From contig JAACJP010000043.1 in NCBI GenBank assembly GCA_013368375.1, positions 62,001 to 126,000 on the forward strand: a stretch of 64,000 bases of DNA. The letters are read 5' to 3'. The translations under genes and the position numbers were made by a program. This document shows positions 47,905-56,928 of the stretch, in pieces. Source of the DNA: Tricholomella constricta. Taxonomy: Eukaryota; Basidiomycota; Agaricomycetes; Agaricales; Lyophyllaceae. The notes under the pieces were generated by a model. The model searched no databases. It was given only the letters and a program-made list of their open reading frames with translations, and was not told where the DNA came from. The first letter of the stretch is position 1; every line of letters begins with the position of its first letter.

Positions 47905-49119
47905 ATGTCCGAATTTGGTGACATGTCGCAGCGACCGTTCTCTCCCTTCCTCACGACGGAGGAGCGGTTGGCGAATATGGAAGCCACAATTTCGGCTCTC
48001 TCTGCCTCCAATACCTCCAACTCGGCCTCTATGGACCGCCTCTCCGCTCTTTTCGAAAAATTCATGTCGGGGACACCCCCCAATCCCACCCCCGCTGCTC
48101 CCGAAGCAGACACGACCCCCCCGCCGCCTGAGACGACCACCCCGCTGCCAGGCTCTCCGCGATCGGGATCGCACCACCTCCGACCGTCGCCCCCTCCCAT
48201 TTACGACGGCGCCCGATCGGGCGGTCGCGCGTTCTTGAACGCCTGCAAGCTCTACTTCTCCTTGTGCGGGGGAAGTTTCGCCGACGACCACGCCCGAATA
48301 GTATGGGTGCTGTCGTACATGCAGCACGGGCGAGCCGCCGACTTCGTCAGTCGGGTGTTCCAGTTCGGAACCGCCAAGGACGTCTTTCCCGCCTGGAAGG
48401 ACTTCGAAGACACCTTCCGTGGCGAGTTCTTCCTCTTCGACGAGGTCGCCGATGCCGCGCTCATCCTGGAGTCGACGGCGTACTTCCAGAACGGTCGATC
48501 GATCGACGAGTACATCGACTCGTTCCGATCCCTGTGGGTCAAGGCGGGCTACCCAGATGGGCGTCACCTGGTCCTCAAATTCCGTCGGGGAATGGACCCG
48601 AAGCTCTCGAGGCGACTCGGAAGCATCACCACGGGTCGCCCGCACGATGAGAAGATTGAGGAGTGGCTGAGGATCGCTCGTTCTCAAGACTTCATCATGA
48701 GGTCGGAGGACGACTTCCACCGTCGGATGGTCCCGACAAAGGCGCCCGACAGCCGCCCGCCCACCACCGCAGCTGCACGATGGGCGTTCGCTACTGCCCC
48801 CGCTCCCGCTCCCGCTCCCGCTCCCCCCGCCCCCCGCGCTCCTGCCGCACCAGCCCCCAGGCCGATCCCCCAGGGCATCCCAATGGACGTAGATCGGATG
48901 CGCGATCGAGTCGCGCCTGCCGACGACCACTGTTTTCGGTGCAAGAAAAAGGGTCACTACTCTCGTGACTGCCCTTTGCGCTGGGACGTGCGCCACATGC
49001 TCGATGATGAGCTGGAGGCGCTTATCATGGAACGTCTAGCTCGCAAGGACGCAGTCCCCGCCGACCCGACTCCATCGTCGGCCGACGCGACCGCCTCCGA
49101 CGCCGAGGAGGGTTTTTAA
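47905..49119 (+). CDS. gag: Ty3/gypsy Gag
   Basis: 404 residues. An N-terminal Ser/Pro-rich region is followed by a capsid-like segment (FLNACKLYFSLCGGSF, FPAWKDFEDTFRGEFF, IDEYIDSFRSLWVKAGY) and an Ala-Pro repeat near residues 292-315. One CCHC zinc knuckle follows, with C343, C346, H351 and C356. Gag packages the element RNA. The frame ends in TAA at 49117-49119, immediately after the heptamer GGGTTTT. Confidence 0.92.
   Translation: MSEFGDMSQRPFSPFLTTEERLANMEATISALSASNTSNSASMDRLSALFEKFMSGTPPNPTPAAPEADTTPPPPETTTPLPGSPRSGSHHLRPSPPPIYDGARSGGRAFLNACKLYFSLCGGSFADDHARIVWVLSYMQHGRAADFVSRVFQFGTAKDVFPAWKDFEDTFRGEFFLFDEVADAALILESTAYFQNGRSIDEYIDSFRSLWVKAGYPDGRHLVLKFRRGMDPKLSRRLGSITTGRPHDEKIEEWLRIARSQDFIMRSEDDFHRRMVPTKAPDSRPPTTAAARWAFATAPAPAPAPAPPAPRAPAAPAPRPIPQGIPMDVDRMRDRVAPADDHCFRCKKKGHYSRDCPLRWDVRHMLDDELEALIMERLARKDAVPADPTPSSADATASDAEEGF
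49110..49116 (+). promoter_or_regulatory. -1 ribosomal frameshift site GGGTTTT
   Basis: In the gag frame the bases read G GGT TTT TAA, the canonical X XXY YYZ form. Slipping one base back gives GGG TTT TTA and enters the pol frame, which is open from here without an ATG. A downstream pseudoknot was not tested. Confidence 0.8.
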
Positions 49120-52100
49120 TTACACAACGGGTGGAACGTACGCCCCCGTTGTCTAGTCGTAATCGGTTCGCTCCTTTATCCGTAGAATACGCCAATACAC
49201 CTAATATTGCTGCTATTCCGACGAGTGAACCGACCGACAAAGACGTACAAAACCCCTCCGACCCGACGACACCAATCGCAGTCGCAAAGCCGATCGCCCC
49301 GTCGCGTCGTGGCCTACCCCGCTGGGAAAAGCGACTCCCTAGTCGCTTCATCGCCGCTGCCTCCCCCTGCCCCAGATCCCTGTGGCTCAACGTCGAACTG
49401 GAGACCACCGACACCCAGGAGTCGCATGCCGTCACTGCCCTAGTGGACAGCGGAGCGACTGGCAGTTTTCTCAATGTTGCTTTTGTCGAGAAACACAAGC
49501 TCACAACCAAGGTGCTTAGTCGGCCATCCCCGGTTTACAATGTGGACGGCACTATCAACGAAGGCGGTTCGGTCTCTTGCATCGTAGAAGCTGTCTTGCG
49601 ATACAACGGTCATACCGAACGAGCCGTCTTCGGGGTCACCCAGTTAGGCAAGCAAGACATGATCCTCGGGTTCAACTGGCTTAAAAACCATAACCCCGAG
49701 ATCGACTGGGAGACCAAGGAGGTGAAGATGAGTTGCTGTCCGACGCAGTGCGGCACCTGCAAGGACGAGGTCAAAGCCGATCGGCGCGCACGCACCAAAG
49801 TGCGCGCAGCGATCCGCGCCTGTCGAGCCGACGGTATACCGATGACTGAGCCCGACCTGCGAGCCCCGACCAACCCGTATGTTGAGGACGACCCTGATGA
49901 GGAGGAGTTCCTCCCCTACACCCCGGTCCTGGAGGAACCTGACCCAGAGTCTGACGACTTCCTGGTGGAAACCTTCCTGAGTGGCGATCGCATCTTCGCG
50001 ACCGCGATCCATCCGACTCCGACCGCCGAACATATTCGGGCCAGCCAAACGACATCGCAGCGACTTGCGGAAGCGCACGCTGCTAACTCCGTGCCCAGAA
50101 CTTTCCGCGACGCAGTACCGACCCACCTCCACGACTTTGAAGATGTCTTCTCCAAAGTCGCATTCAATGAGCTTCCAGAGCGCAAGCAATGGGACCATGC
50201 CATCGAACTGGAGCCGGGCGCGTCGCCGACGGGCACGAAGGTCTACCCGCTCTCACCGGCAGAACAGGTCGAACTCGACGCGTTCCTCAAGGAGAACCTC
50301 GAGACAGGTCGCATCCGACCGTCCAAGTCGCCCATGGCGTCGCCGGTCTTCTTCATCAAGAAGAAGGACGGGTCGCTCCGACTGGTTCAGGACTATCGGA
50401 CGCTCAATGCGCTCACGGTGAAGAACCGATACCCGCTGCCCCTCATTAGCGAACTGGTGAATAACCTTCGCGGCGCGCGGTACTTCACCAAGTTGGACGT
50501 CCGATGGGGGTACAACAACGTGCGGATCAAGGAAGGCGACGAGTGGAAGGCAGCGTTTCGGACGAATCGCGGCCTCTTCGAGCCGCTCGTCATGTTCTTC
50601 GGCCTCACGAACAGCCCCGCCACATTTCAGACCATGATGAATGATATCTTCCGCGATCTGATCGCTGAAGGTGTTGTTTGCGTGTACCTCGATGACATCT
50701 TGATTTATACAAAGACGCTAGAGGAACACCATCGGGTCACGCGACTGGTACTGGACCGACTCCGCGAACATCAGCTGTTCTTAAAGCCCGAGAAATGCGA
50801 ATTTGAGCAGACTAAGATCGAGTATCTCGGGCTAATCATCTCGCAAGGGCAAGCGGAAATGGATCCGGTTAAAGTCGCTGGAGTGTTGGAATGGCCGGCG
50901 CCGAAGAACAAGAAGGAGGTGCAAGCGTTCCTAGGCTTCACCAATTTCTACCGACGGTTCATCCAGGACTTCTCGCACCACGCCCGACCCCTGTTCGATC
51001 TGACAGGCAAGGACGTCGCCTGGCGATGGGGAGAGTCGGAGCAGTCGGCCTTTGCCCTTCTGAAGTCTGCGATCACATCGGGGCCAGTCCTCATGTTCCC
51101 CGACGACGATCGACCGTACCGCATCGAAGCCGACTCGTCCGACTTCGCAACGGGCGCAGTCCTGTCGCAAGAGTCGCCGTCCGATGGCAAGTGGCACCCG
51201 GTCGCGTTCTACTCGAAGAGCTTGAACGCCGTCGAGCGGAACTACGAGATCCATGACAAAGAGATGCTGGCGATCATCCGGTCTCTGGAGGAATGGCGAC
51301 ACTTCGTAGAAGGCGCAAAGCACAAGGTGGAGATCTGGACCGACCACAAGAACCTTGAGTACTTCCTCACCGCGAAGAAACTCAATCGGCGTCAAGCCCG
51401 ATGGTCGCTTTACCTCGCTAACTTCGACTTCGCCCTCCACCACCGTCCTGGCCGTAGCATGGGCAAACCCGACGCGTTATCGCGTCGCCCCGACCATGGC
51501 GACGGAAGCGCCGACAACGCCAACATCGTGCTGCTCAAACCAGAATTCTTCGCCGTTCGTGCAACTGAAGGCCTTGCACTGGTCGGAGAGGAGGATGATG
51601 TGCTGAAAGCGATCCGCAAGGGCAATCGCGATGGGGCTCAGGAGGATGCGGTCGCGAAAGCGGCGCAACTGGTCAAAGCATCCAAGATCGCCGGCCGCTC
51701 CCTTCGCTTTGGCGAGTGGGGAGAGGAAGGCGGTCTGCTCACGTTCCGTGGACGGATCTATGTCCCGAACGTCCCAGACCTTCGCCGACGCATTGTGGAG
51801 CAGCACCACGACTCCAAGGTCGCCGGTCACCCCGGTCGCTGGAAGACGCTCGAACTGGTGTCGCGCAACTACTGGTGGCCCCAGATGTCGCGCTTCATCG
51901 GTTCGTACACCAGCACCTGTGACATGTGTCTGCGCACGAAACCTCGCCGCCAACTCCCCGTCGGACAGCTGCAGCCGCTTCCCATCCCCGAAGGCCGATG
52001 GAATGTCGTATCGGTCGACTTCATCACCGAACTTCCAGAGTCCAACGGCCACGACGCGATCATGAATGTCGTGGATTCAGTTGGAAAGCGCGCGCACTTC

Positions 52101-53150
52101 ATCGCGTCGCACACGACTTGTTCGGCCCTGGGAGCTGCGAACCTCTACCGTCGCCACGTCTGGAAGCTGCACGGTCTCCCCGACGCATTCGTCTCCGATC
52201 GAGGTCCACAGTTCGTCGCCGAGTTCACGCGCGAACTGTACAGACTCCTGGGTATCAAGCTGTCGGCCTCGACGGCGTACCACCCACAGACCGACGGACA
52301 GACAGAGCGTGTCAACCAGGAACTGGAACAGTTCTTGCGAGTCTTCTGCAATGAGCGCCAGAACGATTGGGAGGACCTCCTGCCCGACGCCGAATTCAGT
52401 TACAACAACCATGTACATTCGGCGACGCAGCAGACCCCCTTCCTGCTTGACACTGGTCGGCATCCGCGCATGGGCTTTGAGCCGCGTCGGGGCGCTTCCA
52501 AGAACGAGTCAGCAGACGAGTTCGTGGAGCGCATGAAGGAAGCACAGGAGGAAGCCAAGGCAGCGCTTTCAAAGGCCAAAGACGACATGGAGCGGTATTA
52601 CAACCAGCGGCACGCCCCAACGCCCGACTACCAGCCTGGCGACAAGGTATACTTGGACGCGACCGACATTTCTACGACCCGACCGTCTAAGAAGTTGTCG
52701 CATCGCTACCTTGGCCCTTTCGTCGTGCAAAGGCGAGTCGGCCCGCTGGCATACCGCCTCCTGCTGCCTCAGTCCATGAAGCGCATCCACCCAGTCTTCC
52801 ACGTCGTGAAGCTCATCCCCGCCATTGCTGATCCGATCGAAGGTCGTCGATCCGATCCCCCTCCGCCCCCCGACATAATCGACGACGAACCCCATTACGA
52901 AGTTGAAAAGATCCTCGATAGCCGAACCTTCCGCAAAAAACTACAGTACAAGGTCCTGTGGAAGGGCTATGGTTACGAAGAAGCTTCTTGGGAACCTCGC
53001 GAAAATGTCGCCGCCCCCGATCTGGTACGCAAATTTCACCGCGACAACCCCGACGCCCCACGCCACATTCGTGGCATCTTCACTCTATCCCCCGCCATTT
53101 TCGCCACCGTCACCCCGCACCGAGTCGTTGCGATTCAAAAGGGGGGGTGA
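49116..53150 (+). CDS. pol: Ty3/gypsy Pol (PR-RT-RNase H-IN-chromodomain)
   Basis: The frame is -1 to gag and has no ATG; the GTG at 49131 is not a needed start, because translation should enter by frameshift. Residues here are counted from 49131. Aspartic protease: VDSGATGSF, D106. Reverse transcriptase: TKLDVRWGYNNVRI, FGLTNSPATFQ and VYLDDILIY with D521/D522. RNase H: EADSSDFATGAVLSQ and YEIHDKEMLAI, WTDHKNLEYF. Integrase: an HHCC zinc finger (HH...H...CDMC region near 890-930) and the DDE triad D963, D1023, E1059 with exactly 35 residues between the last two. The C-terminus carries a chromodomain (about 1255-1305, YEVEKILDSR, YKVLWKGYGYEEASWEP), which targets histone-marked chromatin in this clade. 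The stop TGA (53148-53150) abuts the 3' LTR. Confidence 0.95.
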   Translation, partial: LITQRVERTPPLSSRNRFAPLSVEYANTPNIAAIPTSEPTDKDVQNPSDPTTPIAVAKPIAPSRRGLPRWEKRLPSRFIAAASPCPRSLWLNVELETTDTQESHAVTALVDSGATGSFLNVAFVEKHKLTTKVLSRPSPVYNVDGTINEGGSVSCIVEAVLRYNGHTERAVFGVTQLGKQDMILGFNWLKNHNPEIDWETKEVKMSCCPTQCGTCKDEVKADRRARTKVRAAIRACRADGIPMTEPDLRAPTNPYVEDDPDEEEFLPYTPVLEEPDPESDDFLVETFLSGDRIFATAIHPTPTAEHIRASQTTSQRLAEAHAANSVPRTFRDAVPTHLHDFEDVFSKVAFNELPERKQWDHAIELEPGASPTGTKVYPLSPAEQVELDAFLKENLETGRIRPSKSPMASPVFFIKKKDGSLRLVQDYRTLNALTVKNRYPLPLISELVNNLRGARYFTKLDVRWGYNNVRIKEGDEWKAAFRTNRGLFEPLVMFFGLTNSPATFQTMMNDIFRDLIAEGVVCVYLDDILIYTKTLEEHHRVTRLVLDRLREHQLFLKPEKCEFEQTKIEYLGLIISQGQAEMDPVKVAGVLEWPAPKNKKEVQAFLGFTNFYRRFIQDFSHHARPLFDLTGKDVAWRWGESEQSAFALLKSAITSGPVLMFPDDDRPYRIEADSSDFATGAVLSQESPSDGKWHPVAFYSKSLNAVERNYEIHDKEMLAIIRSLEEWRHFVEGAKHKVEIWTDHKNLEYFLTAKKLNRRQARWSLYLANFDFALHHRPGRSMGKPDALSRRPDHGDGSADNANIVLLKPEFFAVRATEGLALVGEEDDVLKAIRKGNRDGAQEDAVAKAAQLVKASKIAGRSLRFGEWGEEGGLLTFRGRIYVPNVPDLRRRIVEQHHDSKVAGHPGRWKTLELVSRNYWWPQMSRFIGSYTSTCDMCLRTKPRRQLPVGQLQPLPIPEGRWNVVSVDFITELPESNGHDAIMNVVDSVGKRAHFIASHTTCSALGAANLYRRHVWKLHGLPDAFVSDRGPQFVAEFTRELYRLLGIKLSASTAYHPQTDGQTERVNQELEQFLRVFCNERQNDWEDLLPDAEFSYNNHVHSATQQTPFLLDTGRHPRMGFEPRRGASKNESADEFVERMKEAQEEAKAALSKAKDDMERYYNQRHAPTPDYQPGDKVYLDATDISTTRPSKKLSHRYLGPFVVQRRVGPLAYRLLLPQSMKRIHPVFHVVKLIPAIADPIEGRRSDPPPPPDIIDDEPHYEVEKILDSRTFRKKLQYKVLWKGYGYEEASWEPRENVAAPDLVRKFHRDNPDAPRHIRGIFTLSPAIFATVTPHRVVAIQKGG
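53137..53147 (+). other. polypurine tract
   Basis: AAAAGGGGGGG lies three bases before the 3' LTR, inside the last pol codons. It primes plus-strand DNA. Confidence 0.85.
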
Positions 53151-53647
53151 TGTTAGGGGAACACCTGTTTGGTAATCACATGACCATCCAATTCCTCGGA
53201 CGAGCACGTGACCGACCGCTCCCCAGATGATCGCGATCCCGACCCCGACGCTCCGCCCCAAGCATCGGTGTACATACTTATAACTTCCTGTCGTTACTTC
53301 CCCTTCCAGCGCGCGCCCGATCCCGATTCCCGACATCCCGACGTCGGTCACCCGACCTCGTGCGCCTGCACCCTGAGCCACGAGGATCGGACAGCGTCGG
53401 GAACGTGTACATACACGCGCCGCTGCCCATCCGTTATCATTTACGTACCATACACCCCAGAGAGCCGGCCCTCAAGTAGTTACTCGTATATAGTCATCCT
53501 CCTGACATGGGGGAATCCTTTACTCTATTCTCATTGGATTCCCCTCTGCCAGGTAGGTCTACTTACGTTCTCTCTAATCGTACATAATATAACATTGGAT
53601 TCCCCTCTGCCAGCACGACTAAGCTCTGCGCAGAGGTCGCCCTAACA
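53151..53647 (+). repeat. 3' LTR
   Basis: 497 bp, one substitution relative to the 5' LTR (53190). It begins one base after the pol stop codon. Confidence 0.97.
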
Positions 53648-53652
53648 CATAC
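53648..53652. repeat. target-site duplication, right copy (CATAC)
   Basis: Matches 47276-47280. One copy must be removed to restore the LINE frame. Confidence 0.95.
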
Positions 53653-53706
53653 GTGGTTGCTGCGGTTAGTATTTAGCTGTAGGACGCGGATGGGTTTTGT
53701 CTTCAT
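53648..53706 (-). CDS. LINE ORF2, 5' fragment
   Basis: Nineteen complete codons and two bases of ORF2 lie upstream of the LTR insertion. The ATG (53706-53704) overlaps the ORF1 stop in the string ATGA, so ORF2 translation probably depended on re-initiation after ORF1. Confidence 0.85.
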
Positions 53707-54803
53707 TGCGACATGTTACCTGTATCCTGGGCGTTTGTGTTTTCGGTGTCGTATTGGTGTTCTGTACCTTCTTCTGGCAGTCCCGCAAATCTGTTTGTTG
53801 GGGAGGGTGGGTCCGGTTGGGTAGTCTTGCGTGGTCTTGCTTTTTTGAGGGTGCCTTGCTTTGGTTTCGTGGCTACCGTGCCCCAGTTCGTATTTATACT
53901 TACCTCGTCGCCTACGATTTCCATGTCGAATTCTGTGGAGGGTCCTCCTGGGTTGTTTGGCGGTGGCTCCGTGGGTTTGGGGACGTTCGTTGGGTGGGGT
54001 GTTGGTGTCGGGCCTGGTTCCTTTGTTGTTGTTGTAGGCGGTGTGGTTTTTTTCTTGGTGTTTCGCGTCTTTCCTCCGCCGGTGGTAGGCTTGCGGGTCG
54101 TGTCTTTGGCGGTTCCTATGTTCCGGGCTCGTTCCGCGCATTTTCTGTCAGTTGCTGAGTGGTTGTCGCCGCAGTTGGCGCATTTGAATGTTGGTCGGGA
54201 TGGGGTGTCTGGGCTGTGTTGTATCGTGGTGTCGGTTGGCGCCGGGTGGTCGCGCTCCGTGTGGGGTCCTGCACATACTCGGCATTTGGCTGCATCCCTG
54301 CAGCGACCGGCATGGTGTCCGAAAGCCCAGCAGTTACCGCATTGCATGACTGGAGGTCGGTCCGCATGGGGCACGACTTCACAGAACCGCGCGAAGGCGG
54401 CTATGCGTTTGGTTGCTACTAGGGCCATGGCGTCGTCCTCCGACTTGAACTCCAGTACGGCGGAGGAGTAATCTTGTCCCCATAGGTCTACCTCTGCCCT
54501 CACCCACCTTGGAGGTCCTGTTGGGTTCACCTTGTCCATGACCGGGTTGTTCAGTTTGAGTTCCGCGTCGATCTCCTCGGGTGAGTGTATTCTTCCGTTG
54601 TCCCGCCCCGTCCATATTCCATTTATCCTGACTTTGAATCGTCTGTCGTCTGTCGCGAGTTCTATGGTGTCTGGCGACGCTGTCAGTTCACACCAAGCTT
54701 TATGAAAAAGTTCAGTGTCCAGGCTCAACCGGAAGCTATTATATGCGACGGGAAGGTCACCTGGTGTTCGTTGGGGAATCCTTCCAGATATGATTACCTA
54801 TGA
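53703..54803 (-). CDS. LINE ORF1 (Gag-like), 5'-truncated
   Basis: The open frame begins after an in-frame TAG near 54803 and ends with TGA at 53705-53703. There is no ATG start; the first possible non-ATG start, a TTG at 54728, merely lies inside the open frame. The N-terminal part resembles the RRM-like region of fungal LINE ORF1 proteins (VDLWGQDYSSAVLEF, ALVATKRIAAFARFCEVVPH). Zinc knuckles follow: CGNCWAFGHHAGRC, then CRVCAG.H, and CANCGDNHSATDRKC. The C-terminal third is rich in Lys, Thr and Pro. The missing start and the abrupt left boundary suggest 5' truncation during target-primed insertion. Confidence 0.8.
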
Positions 54804-54913
54804 GTGGAATAGTTTATATCTAGTCTAGAGATGGGTAGTTAGTCAATTGTCTTTGTTGAAGAAATATATCTCAACAATGTTTAAGACAATGAGCAGCTGT
54901 GGAGTAGATCGTT

Positions 54914-54980
54914 AGTGACAGTGATGAGGGTCGTAGATAGTCGTGATAGATGTCGTAGATAGTCGTGATAGATGTCGTGA
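54914..54980. repeat. short direct repeat
   Basis: GATAGTCGTGATAGATGTCG is present twice in tandem, then degenerates. Part of the AT-rich control region. Confidence 0.7.
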
Positions 54981-55320
54981 GTGTGTCGTTGAAGATATTA
55001 CGTGTATATGATGACTTGATATACGATGACTTGATATATGGTAACTTGATTAGACTTGACTTAACTTGGCTTGACTGACTTGTGTATATATATTGACTTG
55101 AATAACCTTGACTTAACTTGACTTGACTGGCAGAAGTATACGATAACTTGAATAGACTTGACGATAACTTGACTGACAGATGTATACGATGACTTGAATG
55201 GACTTGACGATGACGAAGGCTTCCTGATGACAAAAGATAGAATATAGGTCAGTAATAAATGTAATCAACTAACTGATAGCTGATTAATACGAGAAACAAT
55301 GATAAAATAAATCTAACAAG

Positions 55321-55705
55321 GTTGCTCACTGTCTCTTACAGTGACGAACAAGCTTGAGAGATACGGAAGATGATGAACACTAGTCTCAATCACACTCTTC
55401 TGGGCACTGCCAGGCTCGAGTAGATATATACTAGACTTGACGAAGAATACCGAGTTTGCTCACTGTTGTGGACAGTGACGAACAAACTAACTATCAATCT
55501 TGCTCACTGTTTCGTACAGTGACGGACAAGATTAACAGACAAGAACGACAGACTAGCTCACTTCGCAACTCTTCTGGGCACTGCCAGGCTCGAGCAGGAA
55601 TTCCACTAGACTGAAACTGACTTCCTGGTTTGCTCACTGTTGGCGACAGTGACGAACAAACCAAACTACCAAGTTGCTCACTGTATCTTACAGTGACGAA
55701 CAACC
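55321..55705 (-). repeat. five dispersed hairpins, TGCTCACTGT / ACAGTGACGAACA
   Basis: Units lie at about 55321-55351, 55454-55487, 55499-55530, 55628-55661 and 55673-55704. Each has the arms TGCTCACTG(T) and (A)CAGTGACG(A/G)ACA around a 4-5 nt variable loop. The outermost pairs change together (GTTTG with CAAAC, CTTG with CAAG, GTTG with CAAC). Two copies of CTTCTGGGCACTGCCAGG (within 55395-55420 and 55569-55594) lie between them. Confidence 0.85.
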
Positions 55706-55850
55706 TTTGGTAGACAGAAACAACAGTGAATCAACTAAGATTACTGCCTTGGTCAACAATATGACCAATGGGGGGTGAGTGCAGGCTGTATATTGGATGA
55801 AACCACTGTTATACCACACCAGACTGGGGGGAATACTCAATTTCCTCTCC

Positions 55851-55858
55851 CTTATATA
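55851..55858 (-). promoter_or_regulatory. TATATAAG box, minus strand
   Basis: It sits immediately downstream, in the minus direction, of the TGACTCA array and upstream of the hairpins. The predicted start would be near 55825. Confidence 0.5.
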
Positions 55859-55909
55859 CATTTTGGCTACCTATGCTTACTAAGCATTGATGCAGTACAA
55901 TAAGTCATG

Positions 55910-56466
55910 TAGAGTCATATATTGTTTAAGTGAAGGAGTCAGAATGAGTCAGGGTGAGTCAGAATGTGTATTTATAGAAAGTAATGAGTCAGGATGAGTC
56001 AGAGCATATTTATAGAAATATAATGAGTCAGATGTTATAAATAAACAGCCTTGACTGTAAATGAGTCATCCTGATGCAATCTATGAGTCAGATTACATGT
56101 GTAGAGTTAAAAATAGAATGGTAATGAGTCAAGTGTTATAATGACTGTAAATGAGTCATCTAGATGCAATCCATGAGTCAGATCACATGTAGAGGGTTAA
56201 TTATAGAACACTTGAGTCAGATTGTCAGAATGGAGTCATATAGACATGAGTCATGTTAAGATATGGGTTATATTTAGCACACTTGAGTCAGAATGTCAGA
56301 TTTGGGTCATGTAGGCAGATGAGTCATGTGGGGGTGTGAGTCATGCTGTCATATGAGTCATGCTTACATAAATGTCATGTGGAGCATGTGGACCATCCTG
56401 ACATATGAGTCATAAAGGTGCAATGAGTCATGAGCTGCATATGAGTCATAATGACGAAACGAGTCA
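55910..56466. repeat. array of about twenty TGAGTCA/TGACTCA sites
   Basis: About 23 GAGTCA cores occur in 560 bp, most of them full TGAGTCA, at irregular 10-50 bp spacing with partly repeated context such as AATGAGTCATC and TATGAGTCAGAT. TGASTCA is the binding site of Gcn4/AP-1 bZIP factors. Confidence 0.85.
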
Positions 56467-56519
56467 TATGGATCCAATCAGTCAAGTTCAGGAGTTATGA
56501 CTAAGCTGAGGTCATCTGA

Positions 56520-56795
56520 CTTGTCCTTAGGATTACAGAATCATCAGAATGATGGAGTTAACCATTGCGCCATGTGGGCTGCTTAGTAATCTCTTATGAT
56601 TATAAAGTTTTGCACCAGGCCGGGATTGAAGCAAGGTCAAAAGTGCCAAAGCAGTAGGTGCAATTTAACCACTGAGCCATTGGGCTGTTTGTGACAAGCT
56701 AGACTTTAAACTGTTTATAAGGCAGGGATTGAACTGGTGTTATAAAATATAAGACCTTTCTTTAGAGTGATCAATTCGACTGAGTGGGCTTTTTA
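56520..56795 (-). repeat. three tRNA-like (pol III A/B-box) units
   Basis: On the minus strand one unit has A box TGGCTCAGTGGTTA (56679-56666) and B box GCTTCAATCCC (56632-56622), at tRNA-like spacing. A second has A box TGGCGCAATGGTTA (56572-56559) without a good B box. A third has B box AGTTCAATCCC (56735-56725) and a degenerate A box. None folds into a clean functional tRNA by eye. A tRNA-derived SINE or LTR-embedded tRNA relics are the best readings. Confidence 0.6.
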
Positions 56796-56928
56796 TGTCA
56801 CTTTGTCTGAAACACTTTTCAGGCGTGACATATTCGCGAGGAACGAAAAATCAACCGTCCCCGGTTGTGTCGAATTCTTCTTTAGAGAATGAGAGGAATA
56901 TATATAATCTTGAAAAGACCACGAAGTT

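Larger units (their letters stand above)
47281..53647 (+). mobile_element. intact Ty3/gypsy chromovirus (6,367 bp)
   Basis: Two 497-bp LTRs, gag, pol ending in a chromodomain, a self-complementary primer-binding site, a polypurine tract and a 5-bp target duplication (CATAC, 47276-47280 and 53648-53652) are all present. The LTRs show one difference (47320 G, 53190 A). No stop or frameshift interrupts the coding parts other than the gag/pol frame change. It is inserted in a LINE in opposite orientation. Domain order PR-RT-RH-IN-chromodomain and self-priming place it with the Tf1/sushi-like chromoviruses. Confidence 0.95.
42693..54803 (-). mobile_element. Tad/I-like non-LTR retrotransposon, split by a nested LTR element
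   Basis: Minus-strand LINE with ORF1 (RNA-binding, zinc knuckles) and ORF2 (endonuclease, reverse transcriptase, RNase H, zinc-finger end), interrupted between 47281 and 53652 by a complete Ty3/gypsy element plus one copy of its 5-bp target duplication. The ORF2 frame is restored exactly if the insertion is removed. The ORF1 frame starts after a TAG near 54803 without any ATG, so this copy is probably 5' truncated. ORF order, the Gag-like knuckles and the RNase H domain fit the fungal Tad1 or related I-superfamily clades. Confidence 0.85.
54804..56830 (-). repeat. putative long LTR/control region of a minus-strand element
   Basis: About 2 kb of AT-rich, repeat-laden DNA. On the minus strand it opens TGTCACGCC at 56830, followed by tRNA-like units, an array of TGACTCA sites, a TATATAAG box (55858-55851), five hairpins (55705-55321) and simple repeats of an ACTTGACTT type, ending near the truncated LINE. 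The order enhancer, TATA, structured leader is what a U3-R-U5 LTR would show. The partner LTR would lie beyond 64000, so this is unproven. Confidence 0.45.

Noticed and set aside
54871..55233. 120-codon minus-strand Ser/Tyr/Lys-rich ORF
   Set aside because: It is low-complexity translation of ACTTGACTT-type simple repeats.
55321..55705. Possible CRISPR-like array
   Set aside because: The spacers differ in length, the repeats are hairpins with variable loops, the setting is a fungal nuclear transposon region, and there are no cas genes.
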